Below, piece after piece: positions 8,610 through 17,872 of a stretch of DNA of 38,047 nt (positions are counted from its first letter, which is position 1; the number at the start of each line of letters is the position of its first letter). This DNA is from Chitinophagales bacterium. Its GTDB lineage: Bacteria > Bacteroidota > Bacteroidia > Chitinophagales > Saprospiraceae. The translations under genes and the position numbers were made by a program. The stretch covers positions 1 through 38,047 of the forward strand of contig JAAFJT010000046.1 of assembly GCA_013298955.1 (NCBI GenBank). The letters are read 5' to 3'. The notes beneath the pieces were generated by a model. That model did not search any database and was not told where the DNA came from. It was given only the letters and a program-made list of their open reading frames with translations.

Positions 8610-8731
8610 CGCCACAAATTTCGTAAATTTTTCAAATTTACGAAATTTGTGGCGTAAAAATTTCGTAAATTTTTCAAATTTACGAAATTTGTGGCGTAAA
8701 ATTTCGTAAATTTGAAAAATTTACGAAATTT
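8610..8731. repeat. Three tandem AAATTT palindromes with strict 9-nt spacing
   Basis: AAATTT starts at 8616, 8625, 8634, 8643; then 8658, 8667, 8676, 8685; then 8699, 8708, 8717, 8726: three modules of four words exactly 9 nt apart. Each module folds as a hairpin (module 1 arms 8610-8630 and 8634-8654, loop TTC). The third has loop GAA, so its loop is inverted. GTGGCG joins the modules. It lies between convergent genes and could end both transcripts. Confidence 0.93.
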
Positions 8732-8733
8732 GT

Positions 8734-8750
8734 GATAATCATTGATTATC
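8734..8750. terminator. Short palindrome overlapping the 3' end of the CTD protein gene
   Basis: GATAATCA and TGATTATC (8 bp arms) surround a single T at 8742. The stop codon region of the 8746-10587 gene lies in the right arm. It may act together with the AAATTT array. Confidence 0.4.
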
Positions 8751-10587
8751 GTTTTAATAACACCAATTGTTTTCGATTAAAATCCATGCCATCTGCACAT
8801 TTGCCTTTGATGCAAACCATATACGCATCAGGTTGTGCATACACGCCATTCACTTTGCCGTCCCAACCATGATTCGGGTCAGGCGTGGAAAACATCAATT
8901 GTCCCCAACGACTATATACGGATAATTCAAAATCTGTTTTTTCCAAAATCACGCTTTGAACAAATAAAATATCGTTATCACCATCATCATTCGGCGAAAA
9001 GGCTTCAGGTAAGAAAACAGAGCGTTCATTACAAGCGAATGGTATGATTTCCAATCGTTTACCTACTTTTCCAGTCATCCCATTCCAAGCGGAAAGCGTA
9101 TCGATGCAGCCAAAATTATCTCGAATCATGACATTTACATCCGTAGTTTGTTTTAAAATCACCTCTGCTTTGGCATCTCGAATGCCGCCAAAAAGGGCAA
9201 AACCTGTTGGATTGGCTGTCCATTGATACGTGTAACTCGTGTTATTCGGGGTTGCTTCGTATCGAATGCGGTCATTCGGCAAGAAGGATGTGGAAGAATC
9301 AACCAATTTGTTGTTTTTAAAGGCGGATAAAGTCGCTTTGAATCGCCCCAATCCATTGATTCGGACACTCGTATCCAAGACGCAACCGTATTGATTTTGA
9401 AAACGTCCTTTTAAAAAACCATTGGTTTCGCCTTTGACGATGGGGTTTAAAATTGTATTGGAACCATTGATGAAGCTCGCAGGTGTCCAACTCATATTCA
9501 AATTATCTTGCAACCTTAAATTTTTAGTATTCAACGCTCGTTTGTCATACCAACACAAATTTACAATTGTATCTAATTGAATTTGAACAGATTGATTCAC
9601 TAATTTGACGGTATCGCGCCGCGAACAGAGCGAATCACCAATCGTTGCAATATACACAACATCTTGATTTTTGGAAACAATGGTCGAATCAATTTTATTT
9701 CCATTCATATCTGACCAACGCAAATTGGGTGCGTTGGTCGTTGCCCGCAAAATGCGCGATTCGCCTGATTTACAAACCGTTAAACCGCCTTCGACCCAAG
9801 TGGATAATTGATAATTATTGATAGGCGGCACTTCGACGGCTTTCATTTTCGTACAACCATTCCCATCTGTCACCGTTAAACGATACGTATTGGGTGGCAA
9901 ATTATTTATATTTGATTGATTACCAATATTTTGTGGTTTATCCCAACGATAATTGAAAGGCGGTTTCCCACCAATCACATTGGCAACGACTCCGCCATTG
10001 AACGGCGGAATGCAATTGGAAGGCGTAGCATTGGTATTCAAAACCATGGGTTCCGTGATGTTCAAAGGCATGACACGGGCGCAAAGTTTGGCATCCTTGA
10101 CCGTCAAAATATAGGTATTTTGACTCGGATGCACCAAATCGCGTTGATTTCCAAGAATCACATTGGTCGATAATTGTCGCCATTCATAATTGTAAGGCGG
10201 CGTTCCACCGCTTACCGAGACGCGAAAGGTATCTTGTGGCGTTCCACAAATGCCGCCAACAGGCAAAATTTGGGTAATTAATTGCGGCGGTTCCGTCATA
10301 ATGAAACTATAAGTAACCGATTCCGCCCCAGAACTGACCGTGACGTAATACGTGCCTACGCCAATGCCATAAACGGTCGCACCTGCGGCTTGCCCATTGC
10401 TCCAACGATACGTATAATTGCCTGTGCCGCCAGTCGCTTGCGCGGTTGCCGAACCATTCGTGAAACTGTAACAAGACGGTTCTTGTACGGCAACATTCAC
10501 CCGCAATTGCGCGTAAAGATTTGATTGTAAATGAATTATAATAAAAAAAAAGATTAATATTTTCGGGTATTTAAGTAACATGTTCAC
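8746..10587 (-). CDS. SprB-repeat surface protein with gliding-motility-type T9SS C-terminal domain
   Basis: 613 aa. The signal peptide ends near A26 (NLYAQ). About three SprB-like repeats follow (residues 33-105, 107-180, 184-255), each with an 'SGGTPPYNYEW' type core and a closing 'TYxxTVxDxxGC' strand. Examples are ATGGTGNYTYRWSNG, VSGGTPPYNYEW and VIGGKPPFNYRWDK. Residues 255-510 look like further immunoglobulin/PKD-type strands. The last 93 residues (FLPEAFSPNDDGDNDILFV ... VYSRWGQLMF ... GWDG ... YMVCIKG ... LVLLKR) are the CHU_C/type B sorting domain that directs export by T9SS. It is likely a cell-surface adhesin or a structural surface protein. It lies 19 nt after the PorP/SprF-like gene, so the two are almost certainly co-transcribed, and type B CTD cargo is known to need SprF-type partners. 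Confidence 0.92.
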   Translation of the reverse strand: MNMLLKYPKILIFFFIIIHLQSNLYAQLRVNVAVQEPSCYSFTNGSATAQATGGTGNYTYRWSNGQAAGATVYGIGVGTYYVTVSSGAESVTYSFIMTEPPQLITQILPVGGICGTPQDTFRVSVSGGTPPYNYEWRQLSTNVILGNQRDLVHPSQNTYILTVKDAKLCARVMPLNITEPMVLNTNATPSNCIPPFNGGVVANVIGGKPPFNYRWDKPQNIGNQSNINNLPPNTYRLTVTDGNGCTKMKAVEVPPINNYQLSTWVEGGLTVCKSGESRILRATTNAPNLRWSDMNGNKIDSTIVSKNQDVVYIATIGDSLCSRRDTVKLVNQSVQIQLDTIVNLCWYDKRALNTKNLRLQDNLNMSWTPASFINGSNTILNPIVKGETNGFLKGRFQNQYGCVLDTSVRINGLGRFKATLSAFKNNKLVDSSTSFLPNDRIRYEATPNNTSYTYQWTANPTGFALFGGIRDAKAEVILKQTTDVNVMIRDNFGCIDTLSAWNGMTGKVGKRLEIIPFACNERSVFLPEAFSPNDDGDNDILFVQSVILEKTDFELSVYSRWGQLMFSTPDPNHGWDGKVNGVYAQPDAYMVCIKGKCADGMDFNRKQLVLLKR

Positions 10588-10606
10588 TGTCTTTTGTTTT
10601 TTAAAA

Positions 10607-12433
10607 TTATAATTTTTTAATACTCAATACTTCTACTTTTCTGCGCTGAAGCGCGTCAATGCCGATAAGGGCATTTAATTTCTTCGTTTCTGGTGCTGTT
10701 GGAAATAGGTTCGTTTTGAAAGGCAATTGATTCACAATCAATTGTTTATTATTCAAATACGGCATCAAAACCCCATTTTGATATTGTTTCAAATCATTAT
10801 AAAATGCATCAAAGCGGCGTTGCGCCAATTTCCGATTGTACTCAAAAGTGGCTATATCAGACGTGCCTGCGGAAACCGTCACTTCCAACGTTTCGCCCAA
10901 AAGCATGGATTGATGCAAAGCGTTATATAATAGGTGTATTTTTTGAAAATTAGGAATGACTTCGAGTTCAAAAAAGTCTAAAATCGTTCTATCGTAAGTG
11001 GGCAATTGATTGGTTTTCGCATATAATTGTTGAAGGCTGTCGCGCAAATCAACATATTTCAAATAAGATGATGCGTAACTCGTTTCAACACCCACTTTTG
11101 GAATATCATTATCAAAATACAACGCAATCGGAAACGCAGGCAATGCCACAGGCGAAACCACCAAAACAGGCGGAATCGGCGTAATGACCGCAGGCTCAAT
11201 CACGGCGGGCAGGGGTGACGGCGTTGGCGCAGGCGTAACGACAACAGACGGTTCTGGAGTCGGCACAGGGGTTACGGGCGTAGGATTGGGCGCATTCGGT
11301 TGGTGAATGAGGGGCGTTGATTCATATTTTTCGGTCGGCAAATCCTCTACTGGGGCAGGTGCTGACACGATAACTTCCTCTGGTTTGGATTCCGCAGGCA
11401 CTTTTTTCTTACCTTCTTTGGGTTGTTCAGGCAATTTCAAAGGGATGGATTTGGTAATATGTAATTCAAAACCGCCATTCGCACAATTTAAACAAGCCGA
11501 ATTTAAATTCACATCATAACCTGCCGAAATCCGCCAATTATCGTAATTGAAACCCAATTGAGGCGCAATCGTCATCCAACCTGCCTTTAAATTTTGACGC
11601 AATAAAACACCCGCTTCCACCGATTGCACATCATTCAAAATATAATTAAACGTCACTTGTTGCCCAATTTCATTGTGAAAAAGGGTTAAATCTTGAATTT
11701 GCAACCAAGTATTGATTTTCAAATCCGTTTCCCGATTGATTCGATATTTCGCGCCGCCATGCAGCGAGAAGCGTATCGGATAATTAATTTTGGAATCATT
11801 CCCAAAATTTTGTTTGGCACGATTCAAATGAAAAATGCCCAAACCAATATGCCAATCTTGCCGACTATGCACTTTTTCGTGGTATTGAATCCCTGCGGAC
11901 GCGTCCAAAAAGGTAAAATTTTGATTTTGTGCCAACATATCCTGTGTTGGCAGGTTTGGGTCAACGGTTGTTCCTTTAAATTGGTCGCCCCAAAGCAATT
12001 TTTGATTCGCATTCGTCCGTTGATGGATTCCGAATAAACCGCCGATGCGCACCGTTTTATTTTTTTCAAGGGGAAATGCATACGCAATCGACGCATCCAA
12101 ATTTAAATGACTTAAATCCAAATAAGCCGCTTTTTCATATTGCAATTGTCCACCAATCGCCCAATAAGATTTTGACAATGTTTTGTCAAAACGATGTTGA
12201 TAAGAAAGGGCAGTGGTTGAAAAATCGGTTGTCGTGGCGAATGATTGTAAGCGACTACTGATGTTTGCGACCGCTTGTTCTTTGAAAAAACCTGTTTGTG
12301 CAGGGTTGAGGTATAACGGCACCCGCGCTGCATTGCTGAAATGTACGTCTTGTGCGGTAGCCCCAATGGAGATTAAAAGTCCGACGCAGGTAACGCAGGA
12401 GCGCAACCTACATAGTGAGGAGTATTGATTCAT
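10607..12433 (-). CDS. PorP/SprF-like T9SS membrane protein fused to an OmpA-like C-terminal domain
   Basis: 608 aa from ATG at 12431-12433. A longer frame to 12520 exists, but 12433 gives a proper signal peptide (residues 1-28, ISIGATAQ). Residues 29-330 show the PorP/SprF opening (QDVHFSNAARVPLYLNPAQTGFF) and alternating strands of an outer-membrane barrel. Residues 335-435 are a Pro/Val/Thr linker. Residues 436-608 (ALYFDNDIPK ... FFELEVIPNF ... EYNRKLAQRRFDAFYNDL) look like a divergent OmpA/Pal-type domain: the 'YN-KLA-RR' helix matches the OmpA 'NxxLSxxRA' region, but the usual TD-x10-R core is altered. The fusion would tie the T9SS partner to the wall. The cargo gene follows directly. 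The usual order in this class is cargo then sprF; here it is reversed. Confidence 0.85.
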   Translation of the reverse strand: MNQYSSLCRLRSCVTCVGLLISIGATAQDVHFSNAARVPLYLNPAQTGFFKEQAVANISSRLQSFATTTDFSTTALSYQHRFDKTLSKSYWAIGGQLQYEKAAYLDLSHLNLDASIAYAFPLEKNKTVRIGGLFGIHQRTNANQKLLWGDQFKGTTVDPNLPTQDMLAQNQNFTFLDASAGIQYHEKVHSRQDWHIGLGIFHLNRAKQNFGNDSKINYPIRFSLHGGAKYRINRETDLKINTWLQIQDLTLFHNEIGQQVTFNYILNDVQSVEAGVLLRQNLKAGWMTIAPQLGFNYDNWRISAGYDVNLNSACLNCANGGFELHITKSIPLKLPEQPKEGKKKVPAESKPEEVIVSAPAPVEDLPTEKYESTPLIHQPNAPNPTPVTPVPTPEPSVVVTPAPTPSPLPAVIEPAVITPIPPVLVVSPVALPAFPIALYFDNDIPKVGVETSYASSYLKYVDLRDSLQQLYAKTNQLPTYDRTILDFFELEVIPNFQKIHLLYNALHQSMLLGETLEVTVSAGTSDIATFEYNRKLAQRRFDAFYNDLKQYQNGVLMPYLNNKQLIVNQLPFKTNLFPTAPETKKLNALIGIDALQRRKVEVLSIKKL

Positions 12434-12487
12434 CGAGTTTGTTTTATTGATTTTGCTAAAAATATATGACTTTTGCAAATAACTATG

Positions 12488-12495
12488 CAAATATA
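12488..12495 (-). promoter_or_regulatory. Candidate -7 element (TATATTTG) for the porP-like gene
   Basis: TATATTTG on the minus strand fits TANNTTTG and lies 55 nt upstream of ATG 12433. A start site near 12481 would exclude the longer reading frame that begins at 12520. No clear -33 element is present. Confidence 0.45.
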
Positions 12496-12897
12496 AGCAA
12501 TTGTTTTGAATATATTGCATTTAGGTATATGATTTTTATCAATTTTTTATCTAACCTTATCAAATAATAGCTTAAAAGTGGTAGCGTAGGGGCTTTGAAA
12601 GGTTTTTGAACCATTTGTGATGAGTGTTTAATGATTGTTAAACAACTCTTTACAAACACATCCAAACGTACTCAAAGCATCAACAATTATGACTAAACTA
12701 TCAACCTATTAGATTTTAAAAACGATTTCTTTTTGCAACACCTTTTTGTAGGCGACCCTGTTCGAGTTCTTAACAACTAAATTCTTTTTTATCAATAAAC
12801 TCATTCAATTTGATGGCTGTTTTATCATATAGAGTGATAGAAAACACTATATTTGTTATCATTTTAGGGTAAAATCATATTTTGAGGCAGTTTTAAA

Positions 12898-12927
12898 TTG
12901 GTGCTGCTAATAAAATGCTTACTTTTG
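12898..12927 (+). promoter_or_regulatory. Candidate promoter for the S41 protease
   Basis: ATTG at 12898-12901, an 18 nt spacer, then TACTTTTG at 12920-12927, matching the Bacteroidota -33/-7 form. It gives a leader of about 108 nt. Confidence 0.6.
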
Positions 12928-13041
12928 CCGCGTTGAACTAAACTGTTTTGCTAAAAGATTGATTATCAAATTGTTTTATCAAAATGACATTTCGTAAATC
13001 ATTTTTATTTTTGAATCTAAAAAAATCAACACTGTTGCAAT

Positions 13042-14799
13042 ATGCTCGATAATACTCAAACACCTGCTGATTTACCTGCGTCGAATGCAGGTTTGTTTCA
13101 AGAAACGGCTGAAAAGTTGTCCTTTGGCAAACGGAATGTTTGGTTGCCTTTGACGCTTTCCGCAACGATGATTGGCGGTATTTTAGTCGGTATGAAACTT
13201 CGCAGTGAGCCTCTGTTCACAAAACCGAAATCGCAAGGGTCTGTTGCGCCGATGCCTAAAACCGACCCGTCAAATCTCGGACAAGGGCGGATTGAGGAAC
13301 TTTTGCGCTACATCAATGCCAAATATATTGACAAGGTGAGCGATAAAAAGTTGGTGGAAGGGGCTATCAACAATTTATTGGAAGAACTTGACCCGCATTC
13401 GCATTATATCCCAGCTGGCGATATGGATGCGGTGCATGAGGATTTGGATGGCGAAATGGATGGAGTGGGTTTGCAGTACTTGATTGCGGACGATACGCTG
13501 ATTGTGGAAACGCCGCTTGCGGGCAGTCCTGCCGAATTATCGGGTTTGATGCCGGGTGATAGGATTGTTTCTATTGATGATTTTTCGTTGGTGGGCGCAA
13601 AAATTGATTATAAAAGTATTGGCAATCGGTTTCGAGGCAAAAAAGGAACGAAATTACGGGTTGGTTTTGTGCGCGAAGAAGAAACAAAAGTGCGTCAAGT
13701 GGTCATAACAAGAGATAAAGTTTCGTCTAAAAGCATTGATGTTTTGTATCCGTTGGATGAAAAAACGGTTTATCTGCGCATCAATCGTTTTAGTGCTACG
13801 ACGTATAAAGAGTTTATGAATGCGATGAATAAATTGCCTGAAGGCGGGAAGCGGATTCAAGATATTATTTTCGATTTACGTCAAAATCCGGGCGGTTACA
13901 TGGAGCAAGCAGTGGATATTTTGTCGCAACTTTTTGATGAAAAAGACAAATTGTTGGTTTATACGCAAGGTCGGACGATTCATAAAACGGAGTATAAAAC
14001 GAGTGGGCGCAATTATTTTGATTTGCAAAAAGTGGCTATTTTGATTGATGAAGGTTCTGCGTCTGCGAGTGAAATCATGGCGGGTGCGGTACAAGATTGG
14101 GATAGGGGCGTGATTATTGGTCGGCGGTCTTTCGGGAAAGGGTTGGTGCAGGAGCAATATCCGTTGAAAGACGGTTCTTCCTTGCGATTGACGATTGCGC
14201 GTTATTTTACGCCCTCAAAACGGTCGATTCAGAAACCTTACAAAGGAAAAACGCGGAAAGAATACGAAGCGGAGGAGGTAACGCGGGTGCAAAATGGCGA
14301 ATTATCGTTTGCAGATAGCATTAAATATGCTGATACGACGAAATATTTTACCGCAGGTGGGCGGATTGTGCGCGGTGGAGGCGGGATTGTGCCTGATATT
14401 TTTGTGCCTTTGGATGCCGTTCAACAGAGCGAATATTATCATAAATTGCGTCAATTGGTGCCAGAATTTAGTTATCGGTACGTGATTACGCATCGAAAAG
14501 AGTTGCAAACGATGAAATTGCCTGATTTGGCGCGTCATTTCAAAGTAACCGATATTGTGTTTAATGATTTTCTGGCTTTTGGAGAACGAAAACAAGTGCC
14601 AAAAGAGCGAGACCAAATCAATATGCTCAAAGACCCTATTAAACTTTTGCTAAAAGCTCGAATCGCAAAACAATATTTCGGAGAAGAAGGCTATTTTACG
14701 GTGATGAATGCGGATGATGATTGTGTGACGCGAGCGATTCAAACGTTGAAATCGCCCGACCCATTGGGTTTGCAAAAAATAGCTCGCAAAACGAATTAA
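13042..14799 (+). CDS. S41-family C-terminal processing peptidase (CtpA/Prc-like)
   Basis: 585 aa. A membrane anchor (about residues 34-51, VWLPLTLSATMIGGILVG) follows a cytoplasmic N-terminus with no cleavage site, so the enzyme should face the periplasm as a type II protein. A helical region (82-125) with ELDPHSHYIP leads to a PDZ domain (130-225; AGSPAELSGLMPGDRIVSID). The S41 core includes FDLRQNPGG (277-285), the catalytic Ser S341 in DEGSASASEIMAGA and the catalytic Lys K366 in SFGKGLVQ, 25 residues apart as in E. coli Tsp. A helical C-terminal extension (460-585) is common in Bacteroidota members. It trims or degrades envelope proteins by their C-termini. It is a single gene ending at family A copy 2. 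Confidence 0.93.
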   Translation: MLDNTQTPADLPASNAGLFQETAEKLSFGKRNVWLPLTLSATMIGGILVGMKLRSEPLFTKPKSQGSVAPMPKTDPSNLGQGRIEELLRYINAKYIDKVSDKKLVEGAINNLLEELDPHSHYIPAGDMDAVHEDLDGEMDGVGLQYLIADDTLIVETPLAGSPAELSGLMPGDRIVSIDDFSLVGAKIDYKSIGNRFRGKKGTKLRVGFVREEETKVRQVVITRDKVSSKSIDVLYPLDEKTVYLRINRFSATTYKEFMNAMNKLPEGGKRIQDIIFDLRQNPGGYMEQAVDILSQLFDEKDKLLVYTQGRTIHKTEYKTSGRNYFDLQKVAILIDEGSASASEIMAGAVQDWDRGVIIGRRSFGKGLVQEQYPLKDGSSLRLTIARYFTPSKRSIQKPYKGKTRKEYEAEEVTRVQNGELSFADSIKYADTTKYFTAGGRIVRGGGGIVPDIFVPLDAVQQSEYYHKLRQLVPEFSYRYVITHRKELQTMKLPDLARHFKVTDIVFNDFLAFGERKQVPKERDQINMLKDPIKLLLKARIAKQYFGEEGYFTVMNADDDCVTRAIQTLKSPDPLGLQKIARKTN

Positions 14800-14811
14800 T
14801 TTTTTTTATAA

Positions 14812-14920
14812 TGTAATTGAAACGCAAATGACGCGAATTGGGTTGATTTTTCACGGATTTTTATGTTAAAAAATCCGTGAAAATCAGCCCAATTCGCGTC
14901 ATCCGTGTTCCCGTAGCATC
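14812..14920. repeat. Family A palindromic element, copy 2
   Basis: The arms (about 14812-14863 and 14868-14920) pair around a loop of a few bases, the shortest loop of any copy. Both arms share GCGAATTGGG and a TGATTT variant that departs from the other copies' CGGATT. It lies between convergent genes (protease stop 14799, flavoprotein stop 14978). Confidence 0.9.
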
Positions 14921-14977
14921 AGACCCAACTTGTCTCTTTTTGTTTTAAATTTAGCATCTTGAAAAATTTTCACGACT

Positions 14978-16189
14978 TCATTCTTCGGACATTGCCGTTC
15001 CTGCAATCCATCCACCCGACCAAGCTGCTTGAAAATTAAACCCGCCTGTAATCGCATCAATGTCCAAAACTTCGCCTGCAAAAAACATATTTTTTATTTT
15101 CTTACTCTCAAATCGTTTAAAATCAACCTCATCCAACTCAATACCGCCTGCGGTTACAAATTCTTCTTTGAAAGTACTTTTCCCATTCACGGCGTAAATG
15201 CCTTCTGTTAAAGTCGATGCAAGGGTTTGAAGTTGCTTTTTAGACACATCTGCCCAACGAATCTGCTCTGGAATCGATGCAAAAACAAGCAACCTTTGCC
15301 AAAGCCGACTTGGTAAATCGTATAAAGGCGTATTGGCAATTTGTTTTTTAGCAAAATCTAACTTCATTTCATTTAAAAAATCATGGACTTCTTCCAATCT
15401 ATATCCGCCTGTAAGGTTGATTTTCGCATTGAATTGATAATTTTTCGCATGCAAAATCCGCGCTCCCCAAGCTGACAACCGCAATACCGCAGGACCCGAA
15501 ATGCCCCAATGGGTAATCAAAAAACTACCCGAACTTTTCAATTTAGTATCCATGATTTGAATTTCAACGAATGGCAAAGACAATCCTGCTAAATCTTTAA
15601 AGCGTAAATCATTGATATTGAATGTAAAAAGAGAAGGTACTGGTTCTATAACGGAATGCCCTAATAATTTTAAACCTTGCCAAATACTCGTCGAACTGCC
15701 TGTGGCAAGCATCACTTTATCGGCTTCAAAATCTTTCACATTCGTTTTTAATATAAAGCGTCCGTCTGTTTCTATCGTGATTTTATCCACGCGATGATTG
15801 CGCAATACTTTCACCCCTAATTGCATTGCCGTTCCGTAAAGACAATCTATAATCGTTTGCGAATTATCCGACTCTGGAAAAACACGCCCATCTTCCTCGA
15901 TTTTCAGCGAAACGCCTCTTTTTTCAAACCAATCCATCGTGTCACCCGTCGAAAATCTGGAAAAAGGACTCATTAATGCCTTGTCACCTCTTGGGTAATT
16001 TTTGGTCAACAATCTATTTACAAATTCTGCATGGGTCACATTGCATCGCCCGCCCCCACTAATTTTCACTTTTTGCAACACTTCTTTGCCCCGTTCCAAG
16101 ATAGTTACATCCATTTCGGGACGGAGTTCTGCTACCCGAATCGCCGCGAAAAACCCTGCTGCACCGCCCCCGATGATGATGATTTTCAT
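14978..16189 (-). CDS. BaiN/HI0933-family NAD(P)/FAD-dependent oxidoreductase
   Basis: 403 aa, normal for the family. The FAD dinucleotide motif GGGAAG is at residues 7-12, followed by E32 for ribose binding and the family mark KISGGGRCNVTH (42-53). Central motifs are ATGSSTSIWQG, SLFTF and THWGISGPAVLRLSAW. The C-terminus has FVTAGGIELDEVDF and MFFAGEVLDIDAITGGFNFQAAWSGG, the second FAD-binding segment. Members are soluble flavoproteins, often annotated as aminoacetone oxidase or YhiN; BaiN acts on bile acids, but the physiological substrate in most bacteria is unknown. It is a single gene, divergent from the PA-domain gene and convergent with the S41 protease. Confidence 0.93.
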   Translation of the reverse strand: MKIIIIGGGAAGFFAAIRVAELRPEMDVTILERGKEVLQKVKISGGGRCNVTHAEFVNRLLTKNYPRGDKALMSPFSRFSTGDTMDWFEKRGVSLKIEEDGRVFPESDNSQTIIDCLYGTAMQLGVKVLRNHRVDKITIETDGRFILKTNVKDFEADKVMLATGSSTSIWQGLKLLGHSVIEPVPSLFTFNINDLRFKDLAGLSLPFVEIQIMDTKLKSSGSFLITHWGISGPAVLRLSAWGARILHAKNYQFNAKINLTGGYRLEEVHDFLNEMKLDFAKKQIANTPLYDLPSRLWQRLLVFASIPEQIRWADVSKKQLQTLASTLTEGIYAVNGKSTFKEEFVTAGGIELDEVDFKRFESKKIKNMFFAGEVLDIDAITGGFNFQAAWSGGWIAGTAMSEE

Positions 16190-16511
16190 AGATAATCAAT
16201 GATTTAAATATTTTAATTATAAATAATGTTATTTATTTAGGATTGTTGCAAAGAGACCTTGTAACGGATGCTGTTTTAACCTATTTTGGGTAATTTTGCA
16301 CTCGTTGTTTTGTTTTTCGCAAAATTAGCAAGTTAGGACATACTTTTGTATAAAAACAGTTAGAAGTAATTTTTTTTGAAAAAAAAATAAAAAAAAAAGA
16401 TTTTAAATAAAAAAGACTTACTTTTGTACAGTGCATTGAAAAAAATGCTACAAAAAACAAACAACCCCGTTTTATTACTTGAACCTTTAACTCAAAGTAA
16501 AAGAAGGAGCT
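16190..16511. other. Intergenic region with three TANNTTTG motifs
   Basis: About 322 nt, strongly AT-rich, between divergent genes. Three exact plus-strand -7-type motifs occur: TAATTTTG at 16291-16298, and TACTTTTG at 16341-16348 and 16419-16426. None has a clean TTTG 18-20 nt upstream, so which one is used cannot be decided. The small minus-strand frame here is not a convincing gene. Confidence 0.5.
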
Positions 16512-17834
16512 ATGAGACAAATTTCGCCACATAATCCAATTCGATTCATTATTTTTTGTTTGTTTTTCGCTTTTTCAGTTAAAACAAACGCGCAAGAACA
16601 AGTTAAAATTGGTTTTTACAAAACTGGTGACGTTCAATTAGTGGTCAGTGAGCCATTTGGAGGCAAGATGCCCGATAGAGGGGTCATTGGCTTGATGGTA
16701 CATGTTTCAGGAAATGTACAAAATTGTGATTACATTCCTGCCAATTTGCAAGGCAAAATCGTTGTGATTGAAGCGGGGCAATGTGGCATTATTCGTTCTG
16801 CCCAAAAAGCGGAGAAAGCGGGTGCTACTGCGGTCGTCATTGTTCGCTCGAATGGGGATGAAATCATTCCAGATGGACGCTTGATAAGCATTCCTTGTTT
16901 CACGGTTTCGCCGACTACGGGCGGTTATTACCGACAAATGTTGCCCAAACCCACTTTAGTTTCGCTTTCGCTGCCGAATGGTACGACTGCAAAAACGGCT
17001 GCAAAAGTTGAAAATCTGGCAATTGATGCGCAAACAAAGCAATTTTTAGAACAAAAACCTGCTGAAACCACCCCTCAACCTGCTCCGCAACCTGTTGTAG
17101 CAGCCGTTACGAAACCTGTTGAGCCACCACCTACTCCGAAAACCGTTATAGCTGACCCCGTTCCCGCGCCTATTATCACGGCTGCGGCTGGTCAGCCTGT
17201 TGCTACCACGATTTCGAGTGCGCCCACTCCCGCAGCTGCAGCTGACAATGCGCCGCATACCAATCCCGTAAAGGTTGCGCCGAGCGAAACGGTTGCTGTC
17301 GCGCCTAAATCAGTAGAAAATGCGGCTATTCCATCAACACCACCTGTTGAAAATGCGCTTGCGGTGTCTTTCAAACCTTTGGATGAGCCTCCGAAAACGG
17401 TTTCAAGTGACGCTCCGATAACCAAATCAATGAGTGAATCCTCTAAAACATCGGTTGCACCCCCTGCGCCTTCGACGCTTGCGGTGTTAAATCAAGCGGT
17501 TGCCGCGCCTGTGGTGCCAGAAACGGCGGTTACACCAAACACTTCATCGGGTGTTGTTGCCAATGATGCGACTGCATATTTGAAAGAAGCCTTAGAAATT
17601 TTCCCCCGTCGTACCGCAGATGTGACGATTGTGAATTATAATTTTGAAAAAAAGATGAATTTAACGATTACTTTAAAGACGGACGGTGGGCAAAAAATCA
17701 AAGATTATAAAGTGGAAGGTATGCAATTTGGAACGGTTGATATCGAAGTGACGCATTTACCAAATGGCAAATATATCGTCATGGTGGCAGATGAAAAAAT
17801 GAGTATTGAACAACATATTATTGTAGAACATTGA
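16512..17834 (+). CDS. Secreted PA-domain protein with Ala/Pro-rich linker and T9SS-like tail
   Basis: 440 aa. A signal peptide (about residues 1-28, ending TNAQ) leads to a protease-associated (PA) fold at 35-155: ANLQGKIVVIEAGQCGIIRSAQKAEKAGATAVVIV is the classic PA core, though no protease domain is attached. Residues 170-350 are a Pro/Ala/Val/Thr-rich low-complexity linker. The last 70 residues (DVTIVNYNFEKKMNLTITL ... IEVTHLPNGKYIVMVADEKM ... HIIVEH) resemble a type A T9SS sorting domain, with its 'LPNGKYxVxV' and terminal 'KIIV'-like strands, but it is divergent. An AAGGAG sits only 2 nt before ATG, too close for a typical ribosome site. It may be a surface-bound scaffold; its exact role is unknown. 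Confidence 0.8.
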   Translation: MRQISPHNPIRFIIFCLFFAFSVKTNAQEQVKIGFYKTGDVQLVVSEPFGGKMPDRGVIGLMVHVSGNVQNCDYIPANLQGKIVVIEAGQCGIIRSAQKAEKAGATAVVIVRSNGDEIIPDGRLISIPCFTVSPTTGGYYRQMLPKPTLVSLSLPNGTTAKTAAKVENLAIDAQTKQFLEQKPAETTPQPAPQPVVAAVTKPVEPPPTPKTVIADPVPAPIITAAAGQPVATTISSAPTPAAAADNAPHTNPVKVAPSETVAVAPKSVENAAIPSTPPVENALAVSFKPLDEPPKTVSSDAPITKSMSESSKTSVAPPAPSTLAVLNQAVAAPVVPETAVTPNTSSGVVANDATAYLKEALEIFPRRTADVTIVNYNFEKKMNLTITLKTDGGQKIKDYKVEGMQFGTVDIEVTHLPNGKYIVMVADEKMSIEQHIIVEH

Positions 17835-17872
17835 TTTACAACACGATAGCAATTTTTATATTGGGAAAGTTA

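Larger units (their letters stand above)
12434..13041. other. Intergenic region between divergent porP-like and S41 protease genes
   Basis: About 608 nt with no supportable gene. It carries promoter-like elements for both sides (12488-12495 minus, 12898-12927 plus). An ATTGATTATCAA motif at 12958-12969, also seen beside family B hairpins, lies in the leader of the protease. No long inverted repeat is visible. Confidence 0.6.

Noticed and set aside
8610-8731. CRISPR-like array
   Set aside because: The modules are palindromes with no unique spacers; no cas genes are present.
12434-12520. N-terminal extension of the PorP/SprF-like protein
   Set aside because: It would place a hydrophilic stretch ahead of the signal peptide and overlaps a -7 motif.
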